A stretch of 5,603 nt of DNA, taken from the NCBI GenBank assembly GCA_004293295.1, contig RDYC01000357.1, forward strand, positions 1 to 5,603, written 5' to 3'. The translations under genes were made by a program, and so were the position numbers. The notes below the pieces were generated by a model. That model did no database searches, was not told where the DNA came from, and saw nothing but the letters and a program-made list of their open reading frames with translations. Below, piece by piece: positions 1-5,603 of this stretch. How positions within the stretch are numbered: position 1 is the first letter of the stretch; each line of letters starts with the position of its first letter. The DNA comes from Bacteroidota bacterium. GTDB taxonomy: Bacteria; Bacteroidota; Bacteroidia; UKL13-3.

Positions 1-277
1 CAATGGGATCAACCGGAAGCGCTACATTTTTAAACCCTTTTTGTAAAGGCCGATCACTGAGCAATGCAATATTTTTAATCTTCAACACTTTATCCTCAGG
101 TGTGGCAAGTGCCAATACCCTCTTACCATTGGCAACTTGCAATGCAAGCGGCATGTGTTCCACCATTTGTCTTGCGTCCATGTTGCCCCATTTGGGTTTA
201 ACATCAGCGTTCAAGTTTTTAAGTAAGTTAAATACTTCAATATTTAAAAAATGTTGTAATTCTTCAATTGTTTTCAT
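1..277 (-). CDS. DinB-like / DUF1569-type protein, partial (C-terminus outside window)
   Basis: The minus-strand frame is open from an ATG at 277 to the left edge, giving 92 codons without a stop; the gene continues beyond base 1. The protein is mostly helical in character. Its most telling segment is PKWGNMDARQMVEHM (residues 28-42), followed by an ANGK motif (49-52) and a later LSDRPLQKGFKN stretch; this order resembles the DUF1569 branch of the DinB-like four-helix-bundle proteins, where the His in the MxxH position (H41 here) is often a metal ligand. No signal peptide is seen, so it is probably cytoplasmic. In the family some members act as thiol- or metal-dependent enzymes, but most have no known substrate, and similar domains can be fused to larger enzymes, so the function is open. 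The start lies one base after the stop of the upstream protease gene (TAA-C-ATG), which supports the start choice and co-translation with that gene. Family assignment rests on motif memory only. Confidence 0.6.
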   Translation of the reverse strand, partial: MKTIEELQHFLNIEVFNLLKNLNADVKPKWGNMDARQMVEHMPLALQVANGKRVLALATPEDKVLKIKNIALLSDRPLQKGFKNVALPVDPI

Positions 278-278
278 G

Positions 279-1913
279 TTATTTAATTAAAAACGGCAAA
301 GTCATCCTTTTTTGTTGCATGGTGCATACTAGCCTGTAATTACCCGGATTTGTGGCATCACTTTGGTGAAGCTTTAGCCTGAAACTCCCGGGTTTATCAA
401 CTGGTAATAACTGGGTTTGTACAGACTCTCCACGCTCATTTAAGATGGTTATTTCTATTATACTTGGCTGCGTTACATTACCCGCAATATGCCAATATTT
501 ATCGCTTAACTTACGCATATCAAAAATGGTATCTGTTTTTGCTGTTGTAACAAAAGCGTGAAGTAAACTTAAATCGGGCAGCCCATAACCTGAATAGATA
601 TTTGGTTGATTATAATCATTACTACTCAATGCCAATAAGGACTTTATTTGCTTTTGCGGCATTGATTTAAACAGTGGCCATAAGCAAGCCATACCGCCTG
701 TTAAAATAGGACAAGCATAACTGGTGCCATTTCCGGGAAACACCTCTCCATCTGCTGAGGCAACAAAAACCCCTTTACCTGGCGCAGCTACATCAGGTTT
801 TAGGTATTTGCTTCCTTTTACACCAATTGAAGAAAAACTGGCAACAAAACCATCTGCATCAACAGCACCAACTGTAATCACCTCGTCCACATCACCCGGA
901 AATGCCACAATCTGCCAATCTTTGTCGCCTTCATTCCCGGAACTGTTGATTACCAATAATCCTTTTTCCGAAGCAATTGCCGCCCCTTTACTAATCCAAG
1001 TGCTTTGCATAAACACCTGTTTGGAGTTGTGGTTAAACATCTCGTTATCAAAATCAGTATATCCTAATGAAGAATTGATGATATCAGCCCCGGCACTATC
1101 TGCAAACTCGGCAGCAATAACCCAATAAAACTCCTCTACGGGAAATTCCGTTTGCGCATCTTCGCTACGCAATAATAAATAAGACGCCTGAGGTGCGGTA
1201 CCTATCAAGTTAAAAGTGTCGTTGGCAGCCATACAACTCCACACTGATGTTCCATGCTCATCATCATCAAACACGTTTGGTTCGAGGTCAACAAAGTCGT
1301 AGGTGGCTGCAACTTGAAGCATGGCCTTTTCCAATACCCCAATCCGATTGGCATTTTTAAAACCCGCATCAATTACCGCAACCAAAACATCTTTTCCCTG
1401 TAGTCCTTTTTCATGGAGGCGATGAGCTCCAATCATTTCAACCTGCCACCACGACTTGCCGTAAACAGTATGAGCCTTTGGGGCTTTCTTCTTCTTTTCA
1501 GCAGGTTGTTCCGCTTCCGTTGGTTTATTTTTTATAGATTTATAACCATACCCAACCCACTCTGCACTTTTTACTCCGTAAAGTTGTTTTAGTCGCTGCT
1601 GTTCATCTTTTTTATCGCTGAAAACAACGGCACAGTTTAACCAACGGCTTACACCATGTGTGGTATAGCCGGCCATTTTTAAGGTATCTAATAATGCAGA
1701 AGATACAGGATAATCCTGACTGTTTATCGCAATTCCCTGATTTTGCCTACGTAATAAAGATTGGGGCGATAAAAACCGAGTTGGATAACCAACGTATTGT
1801 TGTGTATCTTTATGCGTAAAAAAAACCACATACTTATACACCTTTTGCTGCTGAGCAAACGTTTGCAAAATACAACCGCAAAAAAAGCAAAACAGCAATA
1901 CCTTTTTCATCAT
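279..1913 (-). CDS. Secreted subtilisin-like serine protease (peptidase S8)
   Basis: A 544-aa exported subtilase. From the ATG at 1913, residues 1-20 form a signal peptide with a Cys/Phe/Leu-rich core and probable cleavage at TFA|QQQ. Residues about 25-120 look like an N-terminal prodomain (with FLSPQSLLRRQNQ near 47-59). A Lys/Glu-rich linker follows (about 127-147). The catalytic domain carries the full triad: Asp182 in VAVIDAGF, His220 in DDDEHGTS and Ser398 in GNGTSYACP, plus the oxyanion Asn327 in NSSGNEG, so it should be active. The form GTSYACP instead of the textbook GTSMASP is in line with Bacteroidota subtilases. Residues about 460-544 form a beta-rich tail with ILNERGESV and a late GNYRL, somewhat like a type IX secretion sorting domain but without the usual YPNP opening. 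The frame can be extended to a TTG at 1916, but the ATG at 1913 is preferred because it overlaps the upstream lipoprotein stop as TGATG. Natural substrate unknown; location is outside the inner membrane, possibly the cell surface. Confidence 0.93.
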   Translation of the reverse strand: MMKKVLLFCFFCGCILQTFAQQQKVYKYVVFFTHKDTQQYVGYPTRFLSPQSLLRRQNQGIAINSQDYPVSSALLDTLKMAGYTTHGVSRWLNCAVVFSDKKDEQQRLKQLYGVKSAEWVGYGYKSIKNKPTEAEQPAEKKKKAPKAHTVYGKSWWQVEMIGAHRLHEKGLQGKDVLVAVIDAGFKNANRIGVLEKAMLQVAATYDFVDLEPNVFDDDEHGTSVWSCMAANDTFNLIGTAPQASYLLLRSEDAQTEFPVEEFYWVIAAEFADSAGADIINSSLGYTDFDNEMFNHNSKQVFMQSTWISKGAAIASEKGLLVINSSGNEGDKDWQIVAFPGDVDEVITVGAVDADGFVASFSSIGVKGSKYLKPDVAAPGKGVFVASADGEVFPGNGTSYACPILTGGMACLWPLFKSMPQKQIKSLLALSSNDYNQPNIYSGYGLPDLSLLHAFVTTAKTDTIFDMRKLSDKYWHIAGNVTQPSIIEITILNERGESVQTQLLPVDKPGSFRLKLHQSDATNPGNYRLVCTMQQKRMTLPFLIK

Positions 1914-2590
1914 CAAGGCGTATAGCTCTGTAAATTTAAGCGATACCTAAAGCCCTTGGTACCTGTACTTTGGGTATTTAACGAATCAAACAACAATTGA
2001 ACCATACCAATATTTTCTGCGTAACGCTCATACCGCCTGATTTCTTCTATAATATTTTTTACGTTATACTGGTCAATTTTAACACTGGGCGTGGTGGTTC
2101 CATTAAATAAGTATCCCCTTTTAAACTCTTGAACACGGTACGCCAATGGTTCTTTGCCATTAAACATGTTCCCATTCCAACTATTCCGATCTTTTAACGG
2201 AAACACCAGCTTTACCAACCTCACATTTTCTTCTACACGTTGCACCTTATTATTAACCAATTGCACCACATATCGGTTTACCGATTGCCAATTTTCTCCC
2301 GTGTCAGTTGGTGTAAAATACCGGGAAACCAAGTATTCTGTATTACCGGTTCCATCAATATCAGTTGAGGTAATGGTTTCTTTGTATTTATACCTAAATG
2401 TATCAATAGCCTGAGTTGGTCCATTATCATCATATGCGATAGAGTCAACTGTATAAATCCAAGTGCTGCCAACCTTTATCGGGTAGTACTCTGTTCCTAT
2501 CGAGCCTGCTTCGTCTTCATTGCCTTCATCTTTGCAAGCCATAAATAAAACAGCGGTAATAAACACTATCAACAAATTTTTCATGCTCAT
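1913..2590 (-). CDS. Uncharacterised lipoprotein, probably envelope or surface located
   Basis: A 225-aa protein with a short lipoprotein signal: positive N-terminus, hydrophobic stretch 5-17, and a lipobox-like FMAC with the lipid-anchored Cys at residue 19. The -3 residue is Phe rather than Leu, which Bacteroidota tolerate. Right after the Cys comes KDEGNEDE; acidic stretches of this kind, including K followed by two acidic residues, are known as lipoprotein export signals to the cell surface in Bacteroidota, so surface exposure is plausible. The mature part begins with EYYPIKVGSTWIYTVDS (34-50), a pattern seen in many hypothetical Bacteroidota lipoproteins; it is rich in alternating polar and aromatic residues, suggesting beta structure, and has FPLKDRNSWNGN (130-141) and AENIGMVQL (191-199). 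I do not recognise an assigned function. Start could also be the ATG at 2584, two codons in. It sits 32 bases after mnmA, and its TGA overlaps the ATG of the protease gene, so the two are probably made together. Confidence 0.85.
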   Translation of the reverse strand: MSMKNLLIVFITAVLFMACKDEGNEDEAGSIGTEYYPIKVGSTWIYTVDSIAYDDNGPTQAIDTFRYKYKETITSTDIDGTGNTEYLVSRYFTPTDTGENWQSVNRYVVQLVNNKVQRVEENVRLVKLVFPLKDRNSWNGNMFNGKEPLAYRVQEFKRGYLFNGTTTPSVKIDQYNVKNIIEEIRRYERYAENIGMVQLLFDSLNTQSTGTKGFRYRLNLQSYTP

Positions 2591-2622
2591 TTAACGAATA
2601 TAACAACTATTAATTATCCCCA

Positions 2623-3726
2623 CTAGTTCAATTCAAAACTCTGTTCAATCCAGCCTCCTCCTATCACATCATCACCTTCATAAAAAACAGCCGATTGTCC
2701 GGGTGCTATTCCTTTAACATCATCATTAAATATAACTTTCATGCGGTTGCCTTCTTGCGAAATAATGCTATGGGTACCGGCATTTTTATAACGAATTTTC
2801 GTAACGGCTTCAAGCGACTGGTTTAATTGTGCGTACTTGCCTAAGTTTAAGCCCCGCACCCACATGCCTTTTCTGTTTAGCTCTTCTTCTTTACCCAAAA
2901 CCACCGTGTTACTTTCCGGCTTAATTTCCAATACATACAATGGCTCTCCCACAGCTATCTCCAACCCCTTCCGCTGGCCAATGGTATAAAATGGATAACC
3001 ATGGTGCTTGCCCAATATCTTCCCTGCCTTGTCTACAAAATTGCCGCCTTCCACTTTCTCTTCCAACCCATTCACCCTTCTTTTTAAAAACCCCCGATAA
3101 TCGTTATCCGGAACAAAACAAATCTCATAACTCTCACTTTTTTGCACCAAGGCCTCATAACCCATATCCAAAGCCATTTGCCTGATGGCTGTTTTATGGA
3201 ACTTCCCCAATGGAAAACGGGTTCTTTCCAAACTTTTTTGGGTTAATCCCCACAATACATACGATTGGTCTTTATGCTCATCAAGGCCTTTGCTTACCAC
3301 AAACCTATTGTTTTCTTCGCGTACCTGTGCATAATGCCCGGTTGCCATAAACTCACAATCAAGTTGATTGGCTCTTTTTAATAAGGCCTCCCATTTAATG
3401 TGGGTATTGCATAAAACACAAGGGTTGGGGGTTCGGCCGGCTAAATATTCTTCAACAAAATTATCAATTACAAAATCGCCAAACTCATCGCGTATATCTA
3501 AAATCATGTGGTGAATACCGTGTTTAACGGCAATACTTCTTGCATCATTAATGGAGTCAAGGCTACAGCAACCTGTTTCCTTTTTGCTTCCACCGCTTGA
3601 AGCATAATCCCAGGTTTTCATGGTTACACCAACCACTTCATAACCTTCTTCGCGCAACATAACGGCTGCCACCGTGCTGTCAAGGCCGCCACTCATGGCC
3701 ACCAAAATTCTTCCGTGTTTACTCAT
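2623..3726 (-). CDS. mnmA: tRNA-specific 2-thiouridylase MnmA
   Basis: MnmA uses ATP to adenylate U34 of tRNAs for Lys, Glu and Gln and then inserts sulfur, giving s2U34; it acts in the cytoplasm. At 367 aa the length is typical. Visible in order: PP-loop SGGLDS (residues 12-17); GCCSLDSINDAR (52-63); the GRTPNPCVLCN segment (97-107) with the first catalytic Cys at 106; ATGHYAQ (128-134); HKDQSYVLWGL (151-161); the second catalytic Cys at 203 in YEICFVPD; GQRKGL (250-255); and the C-terminal barrel ending in APGQSAVFYEGDDVIGGGWI (341-360). All key residues are present. C103 makes a CxxC with C106, where E. coli MnmA has Asp. The ATG at 3726 is placed just before the first beta strand leading to the PP-loop, as in other family members. 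It is the first gene of a leftward string with a lipoprotein and a protease; those neighbours have no obvious part in tRNA thiolation. Confidence 0.97.
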   Translation of the reverse strand: MSKHGRILVAMSGGLDSTVAAVMLREEGYEVVGVTMKTWDYASSGGSKKETGCCSLDSINDARSIAVKHGIHHMILDIRDEFGDFVIDNFVEEYLAGRTPNPCVLCNTHIKWEALLKRANQLDCEFMATGHYAQVREENNRFVVSKGLDEHKDQSYVLWGLTQKSLERTRFPLGKFHKTAIRQMALDMGYEALVQKSESYEICFVPDNDYRGFLKRRVNGLEEKVEGGNFVDKAGKILGKHHGYPFYTIGQRKGLEIAVGEPLYVLEIKPESNTVVLGKEEELNRKGMWVRGLNLGKYAQLNQSLEAVTKIRYKNAGTHSIISQEGNRMKVIFNDDVKGIAPGQSAVFYEGDDVIGGGWIEQSFELN

Positions 3727-3741
3727 CGTTTCAAAACATTT

Positions 3742-3758
3742 CAGGGTACATAGCCCTG
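3742..3758 (-). other. Short hairpin in the mnmA leader
   Basis: A perfect 5-bp inverted repeat, CAGGG and CCCTG, around a 7-base loop, with one further G-U pair possible inside. It lies 16-32 bases upstream of the mnmA ATG and downstream of the candidate promoter, so it would be part of the leader RNA. There is no T-run after it, so it is not an obvious terminator. A regulatory role is only possible, and chance is not excluded. Confidence 0.3.
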
Positions 3759-3788
3759 TTGATTGAACAAAAATTAATTATTGATTGT

Positions 3789-3824
3789 CAAAGGTAAGCC
3801 GTATTTATGGTAAAATTTATCAAA
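3789..3824 (-). promoter_or_regulatory. Candidate Bacteroidota-type promoter for mnmA
   Basis: On the minus strand TACCTTTG (3796-3789) matches the Bacteroidota -7 consensus TAnnTTTG exactly. A TTTG (3824-3821) lies 24 bases upstream, one base outside the 17-23 range given for Flavobacterium. Transcription would begin near 3782 and give a leader of about 55 bases before the mnmA ATG. No other good match is seen in this intergenic region on this strand. Confidence 0.5.
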
Positions 3825-3843
3825 TATTTTTATACCCTGATTA

Positions 3844-3852
3844 AACCTTTGC
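3844..3852 (+). promoter_or_regulatory. Weak -7-like element for the Spy-like gene
   Basis: AACCTTTGC differs from TAnnTTTGY by one base and would place transcription near 3857-3860, about 30 bases before the ATG at 3890. No TTG or TTTG is found at the expected upstream distance, so this is only the best available match in the region. Confidence 0.3.
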
Positions 3853-3889
3853 TATTCGCAGTTATCAAAAGCATAAAAACAATACAACT

Positions 3890-4321
3890 ATGAAAACTTT
3901 AATTAAAATTGTTTGCCTGGCACTTGTGGTTATGATGCATTCAAGTGCTTTTGCACAAGGACACAAAAAACATGGTGCCAGAAAAGACAGTGCCATGGCT
4001 AAAATTAGTGAGCGTTTGCAGTTGACGGCCGACCAAAAAACAAAACTTAAAGGGGTGCTTAAGCAAAACAAAACAGAAATGCAGGCTTTACGCGAAAGCT
4101 TGAAAACAGCCTCTAAAGAAGATAAAAGAAAGGCCATAATGACCCAGCACCATAAAAATGACGAAAGGATTAATGCCATTTTAGACGAAAAACAGCGTGC
4201 CGAGTTTAAGAAAATAAAGGAAGAAAAAAGGGCAGCCAGAAAACAGCATAAAAAAGCCCCTTTAAAAGATAACCCAGACACCGGAGATGGCGAAGATATT
4301 TTGAATGAAGGGCTTTTGTAA
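3890..4321 (+). CDS. Spy/CpxP-like periplasmic protein with LTxxQ-type motifs
   Basis: A 143-aa exported protein. Residues 1-22 are a signal peptide with probable cleavage at AFA|QG. The mature part is very rich in Lys, Gln, Glu and Ala and should be almost all alpha-helical. It has LTADQ (45-49), the hallmark LTxxQ of Spy/CpxP-type proteins, and a second copy with the same spacing, LDEKQ (98-102), where the Thr is lost. Between them runs a charged helix with few large hydrophobic residues. In enterobacteria Spy is an ATP-independent periplasmic chaperone and CpxP a stress-system modulator; relatives in Bacteroidota are common but little studied, so a chaperone or stress role is inference. 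The last 20 residues switch to an acidic tail (DTGDGED). It has its own upstream region and is followed at once by a strong hairpin, so it is probably a single-gene unit. A hydrophobic frame on the opposite strand is an artefact of the Lys-rich codons. Confidence 0.8.
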   Translation: MKTLIKIVCLALVVMMHSSAFAQGHKKHGARKDSAMAKISERLQLTADQKTKLKGVLKQNKTEMQALRESLKTASKEDKRKAIMTQHHKNDERINAILDEKQRAEFKKIKEEKRAARKQHKKAPLKDNPDTGDGEDILNEGLL

Positions 4322-4352
4322 CCCAAAAGTTTGCTTTAACCACTAAGTATTT

Positions 4353-4390
4353 ACTAAAGGCCACATGTTACTGAGCAGGTGGCCTTTAGT
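4353..4390 (+). terminator. Strong hairpin, likely terminator of the Spy-like gene
   Basis: ACTAAAGGCCAC (4353-4364) pairs perfectly over 12 bp with GTGGCCTTTAGT (4379-4390). The 14-base loop can pair further (about 4 bp after one mismatch). It starts 31 bases after the stop codon at 4321. There is no clean T-run after it on the plus strand (GTAATTGG), so it may act as a weak intrinsic terminator or as a 3'-end stabiliser. Confidence 0.7.
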
Positions 4391-4442
4391 GTAATTGGAA
4401 TTGATTATTTACTCGCAGCCCCATTAAACCAATAAAAGGCTC

Positions 4443-4463
4443 AGCCCAAGCCAACGGGCTTTT
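4443..4463 (+). terminator. Second terminator-like hairpin before queG
   Basis: AGCCC (4443-4447) and GGGCT (4456-4460) form a 5-bp GC-rich stem with an 8-base loop, followed by TTTTGTTGATT. Stem plus T-run fits a small intrinsic terminator on the plus strand, about 50 bases beyond the stronger hairpin. The stem is short, so chance is possible. The remaining sequence from 4391 to the queG start shows no convincing gene. Confidence 0.35.
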
Positions 4464-4540
4464 GTTGATTAATTCATACACACTTGGTATTACTTGGGTA
4501 AATGTCACTATTTTATTCCGGTTACTTTTAGCAGAGCGTG

Positions 4541-4549
4541 TATATTTGC
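4541..4549 (+). promoter_or_regulatory. Perfect TAnnTTTGY box at the queG start
   Basis: TATATTTGC fits the Bacteroidota -7 consensus at every fixed position. It lies between two in-frame GTG codons (4538 and 4556). If used, transcription would begin near 4553-4556, at or just before the second GTG, giving a leaderless or nearly leaderless queG mRNA. No TTG is present 17-23 bases upstream, which lowers confidence. Confidence 0.45.
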
Positions 4550-4555
4550 CTATAC

Positions 4556-5476
4556 GTGAAAAACCAATCAGCACTTACCCATAAAATAAAACAGCAAGCA
4601 ATGGCATTGGGCTTTGCAGCTGTTGGCATTAGTAAGGCCGATTTTCTGGTTAACGAAGCCCCAAAGCTAGAGCAATGGCTAAGTAAAGGCATGCAAGGAA
4701 AAATGGATTATATGAACAACCATTTTGATAAGCGCTTGGATCCAAGATTATTAGTTGAAGGGGCTAAAACTGTTATATCCTTATTGCATAACTATTACCC
4801 TGAAAAGAAACAACCACATCACCCCAAAATCAGCAAATATGCTTATGGGGAGGATTATCATCATGTAATTAAAGATAAACTGGCTAACCTGGTGTTATGG
4901 ATGCAGGCCAACATTGGCGAAATATCAGGACGCGCATTTGTTGATTCGGCACCTGTGTTGGAAAGGGCCTGGGCAGCCAAAAGCGGCTTAGGGTGGATTG
5001 GTAAAAATGGCAACCTTATTAATAAAGGCAGTGGCTCGTTTTATTTTTTAAGCGAATTAATCATTGATTTAGAATTAGAAGCCGATGGTCCAACAACCGA
5101 CCATTGTGGCACTTGTACGGCTTGCATAGATGCATGCCCAACTCAGGCCATTGTTTCGCCAACCGTAGTTGACGGCAGCCGCTGTATATCCTATTTCACC
5201 ATTGAATTAAAGGATGCCATTCCACAGGAAATGAAAGGCAAATTTGACGAATGGATGTTTGGTTGTGATGTTTGCCAAGATGTTTGCCCATGGAATAGAT
5301 TTGCAAAACCGCATAATGAGCCTAAATTTGAACCCATAAGTGAAATATTGGAGTTTACTAAAAACGATTGGATGGATATTACAGCTGACGTTTTTAATAA
5401 AATTTTTAAAAATTCGCCAATTAAACGAACCCGATACAACGGTTTGAAACGGAATATTGACTACCTATATAAATAA
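4556..5476 (+). CDS. queG: Epoxyqueuosine reductase QueG (short form)
   Basis: QueG reduces epoxyqueuosine to queuosine at position 34 of tRNAs for Asp, Asn, His and Tyr, using cobalamin and two [4Fe-4S] clusters in the cytoplasm. Numbered from the GTG at 4556 (306 aa): N-terminal cobalamin-binding DUF1730 region with LGFAAVGIS (18-26); FVDSAPVLERAWA (128-140) with the expected catalytic Asp130; GLGWIGKNGNLI (144-155); a ferredoxin-like part with C184-x2-C187-x2-C190-x3-C194, C210, and C237-x2-C240-x3-C244-P. All eight cluster Cys are present. The protein ends about 60 residues after the last Cys, so the HEAT-like C-terminal repeats of E. coli and Bacillus QueG (about 380 aa) are absent; there is no sign of a break. 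An alternative GTG at 4538 adds six residues, but the 4556 start fits the family's N-terminus better and lies beyond a promoter-like box. The next gene begins 10 bases after the stop and may be co-transcribed. Confidence 0.96.
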   Translation: MKNQSALTHKIKQQAMALGFAAVGISKADFLVNEAPKLEQWLSKGMQGKMDYMNNHFDKRLDPRLLVEGAKTVISLLHNYYPEKKQPHHPKISKYAYGEDYHHVIKDKLANLVLWMQANIGEISGRAFVDSAPVLERAWAAKSGLGWIGKNGNLINKGSGSFYFLSELIIDLELEADGPTTDHCGTCTACIDACPTQAIVSPTVVDGSRCISYFTIELKDAIPQEMKGKFDEWMFGCDVCQDVCPWNRFAKPHNEPKFEPISEILEFTKNDWMDITADVFNKIFKNSPIKRTRYNGLKRNIDYLYK

Positions 5477-5486
5477 CTCGGTCGCA

Positions 5487-5603
5487 ATGAAAGGTTTTAT
5501 CATTTTTTTCATCAACTACTTGTTCCTTTTTCCGGGCTATTTAAGTAATGCAAAAGCCCAAACCACTAGAGAAAATACCCATAAAGTTGATTTTGGTTTA
5601 AAG
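5487..5603 (+). CDS. Exported protein of unknown function, partial (N-terminus only)
   Basis: An ATG at 5487 opens a frame that runs to the right edge, 39 codons without a stop. Residues 1-24 are a clear signal peptide: Lys at 2, a Phe/Ile/Leu-rich core at 4-18, and an A-K-A|Q cleavage site (A22-K23-A24). The mature start is TTRENTHKVDFGLK. FGLK after a short linker is reminiscent of Bacteroidota outer-membrane beta-barrel proteins, which often begin with FGxKAG, but too little is present to decide. It begins 10 bases after queG ends, so it could share its transcript. Confidence 0.7.
   Translation, partial: MKGFIIFFINYLFLFPGYLSNAKAQTTRENTHKVDFGLK

Noticed and set aside
3..290. Plus-strand frame of 95 codons at the left edge
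   Set aside because: It lies opposite the DinB-like frame, whose motif content and one-base junction with the protease gene are far more convincing.
724..1128. Plus-strand frame of 134 codons inside the protease gene
   Set aside because: It is antisense to the catalytic domain with intact triad residues; no known motif or start context.
1914..1916. TTG as start of the protease, adding one Met
   Set aside because: The ATG at 1913 overlaps the upstream TGA in the classic coupled form and gives the same signal peptide.
2278..2472. Second minus-strand frame inside the lipoprotein gene, raising the question of a frameshift
   Set aside because: The main frame is continuous from lipobox to stop and no part of the other frame is needed to complete it.
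3817..3869. Direct repeat TTATCAAA (3817-3824 and 3862-3869) as a possible regulator site
   Set aside because: An 8-base AT-rich repeat 45 bases apart is easily chance, and the first copy overlaps the candidate mnmA -33 element.
3865..4326. Minus-strand hydrophobic frame of 153 codons opposite the Spy-like gene, looking like a membrane protein
   Set aside because: Lys- and Glu-rich codons read backwards give Phe, Leu and Ser; the plus strand has a signal peptide, LTxxQ motif and following terminator.
1..5603. Possible CRISPR array, insertion sequence, attachment site, defence system or tRNA/rRNA gene
   Set aside because: No spaced repeats, transposase or integrase motifs, long terminal inverted repeats or structured RNA sequence were seen on either strand.

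Overview
The window looks like a piece of a Bacteroidota chromosome. Evidence for this: moderately AT-rich DNA; signal peptides ending in A|Q; a lipoprotein whose anchoring Cys is followed at once by K-D-E; a subtilase with a possible T9SS-like tail; promoter elements of the TAnnTTTG type; and no clear Shine-Dalgarno sequences. The genus cannot be settled from the sequence. Nothing here indicates a mobile element, CRISPR array, rRNA or tRNA gene. The content is mostly ordinary housekeeping and envelope genes.

Left part (1-3726, all minus strand): a compact gene string transcribed right to left. It starts with mnmA (tRNA U34 2-thiolation). After a 32-base gap comes an uncharacterised lipoprotein of 225 aa, then a secreted subtilisin-like S8 protease whose ATG overlaps the lipoprotein stop as TGATG, then a partial DinB/DUF1569-like gene that begins one base after the protease stop and leaves the window at its left edge. 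The tight junctions suggest one transcript with translational coupling. The lipoprotein and protease are the least understood pair and both are predicted to be exported.

Middle (3727-3889): a 163-base divergent intergenic region. It holds a good candidate mnmA promoter, a short hairpin in the mnmA leader, and a weaker promoter-like match for the rightward gene.

Right part (3890-5603, plus strand): a small secreted Spy/CpxP-like protein, closed by a strong 12-bp hairpin; then a 165-base gap with a second, weaker terminator-like hairpin; then queG (epoxyqueuosine reductase, last step of queuosine synthesis) in the short form without a HEAT-repeat tail; then, 10 bases on, the start of another exported protein cut by the right edge. 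The start codon of queG is the main annotation question: a perfect TAnnTTTGY box sits between two in-frame GTG codons and favours the second, which would make the transcript leaderless or nearly so.

Both recognisable enzymes, MnmA and QueG, modify the wobble position (34) of tRNAs, but they are on opposite strands in separate transcription units, so a functional link is only a suggestion.
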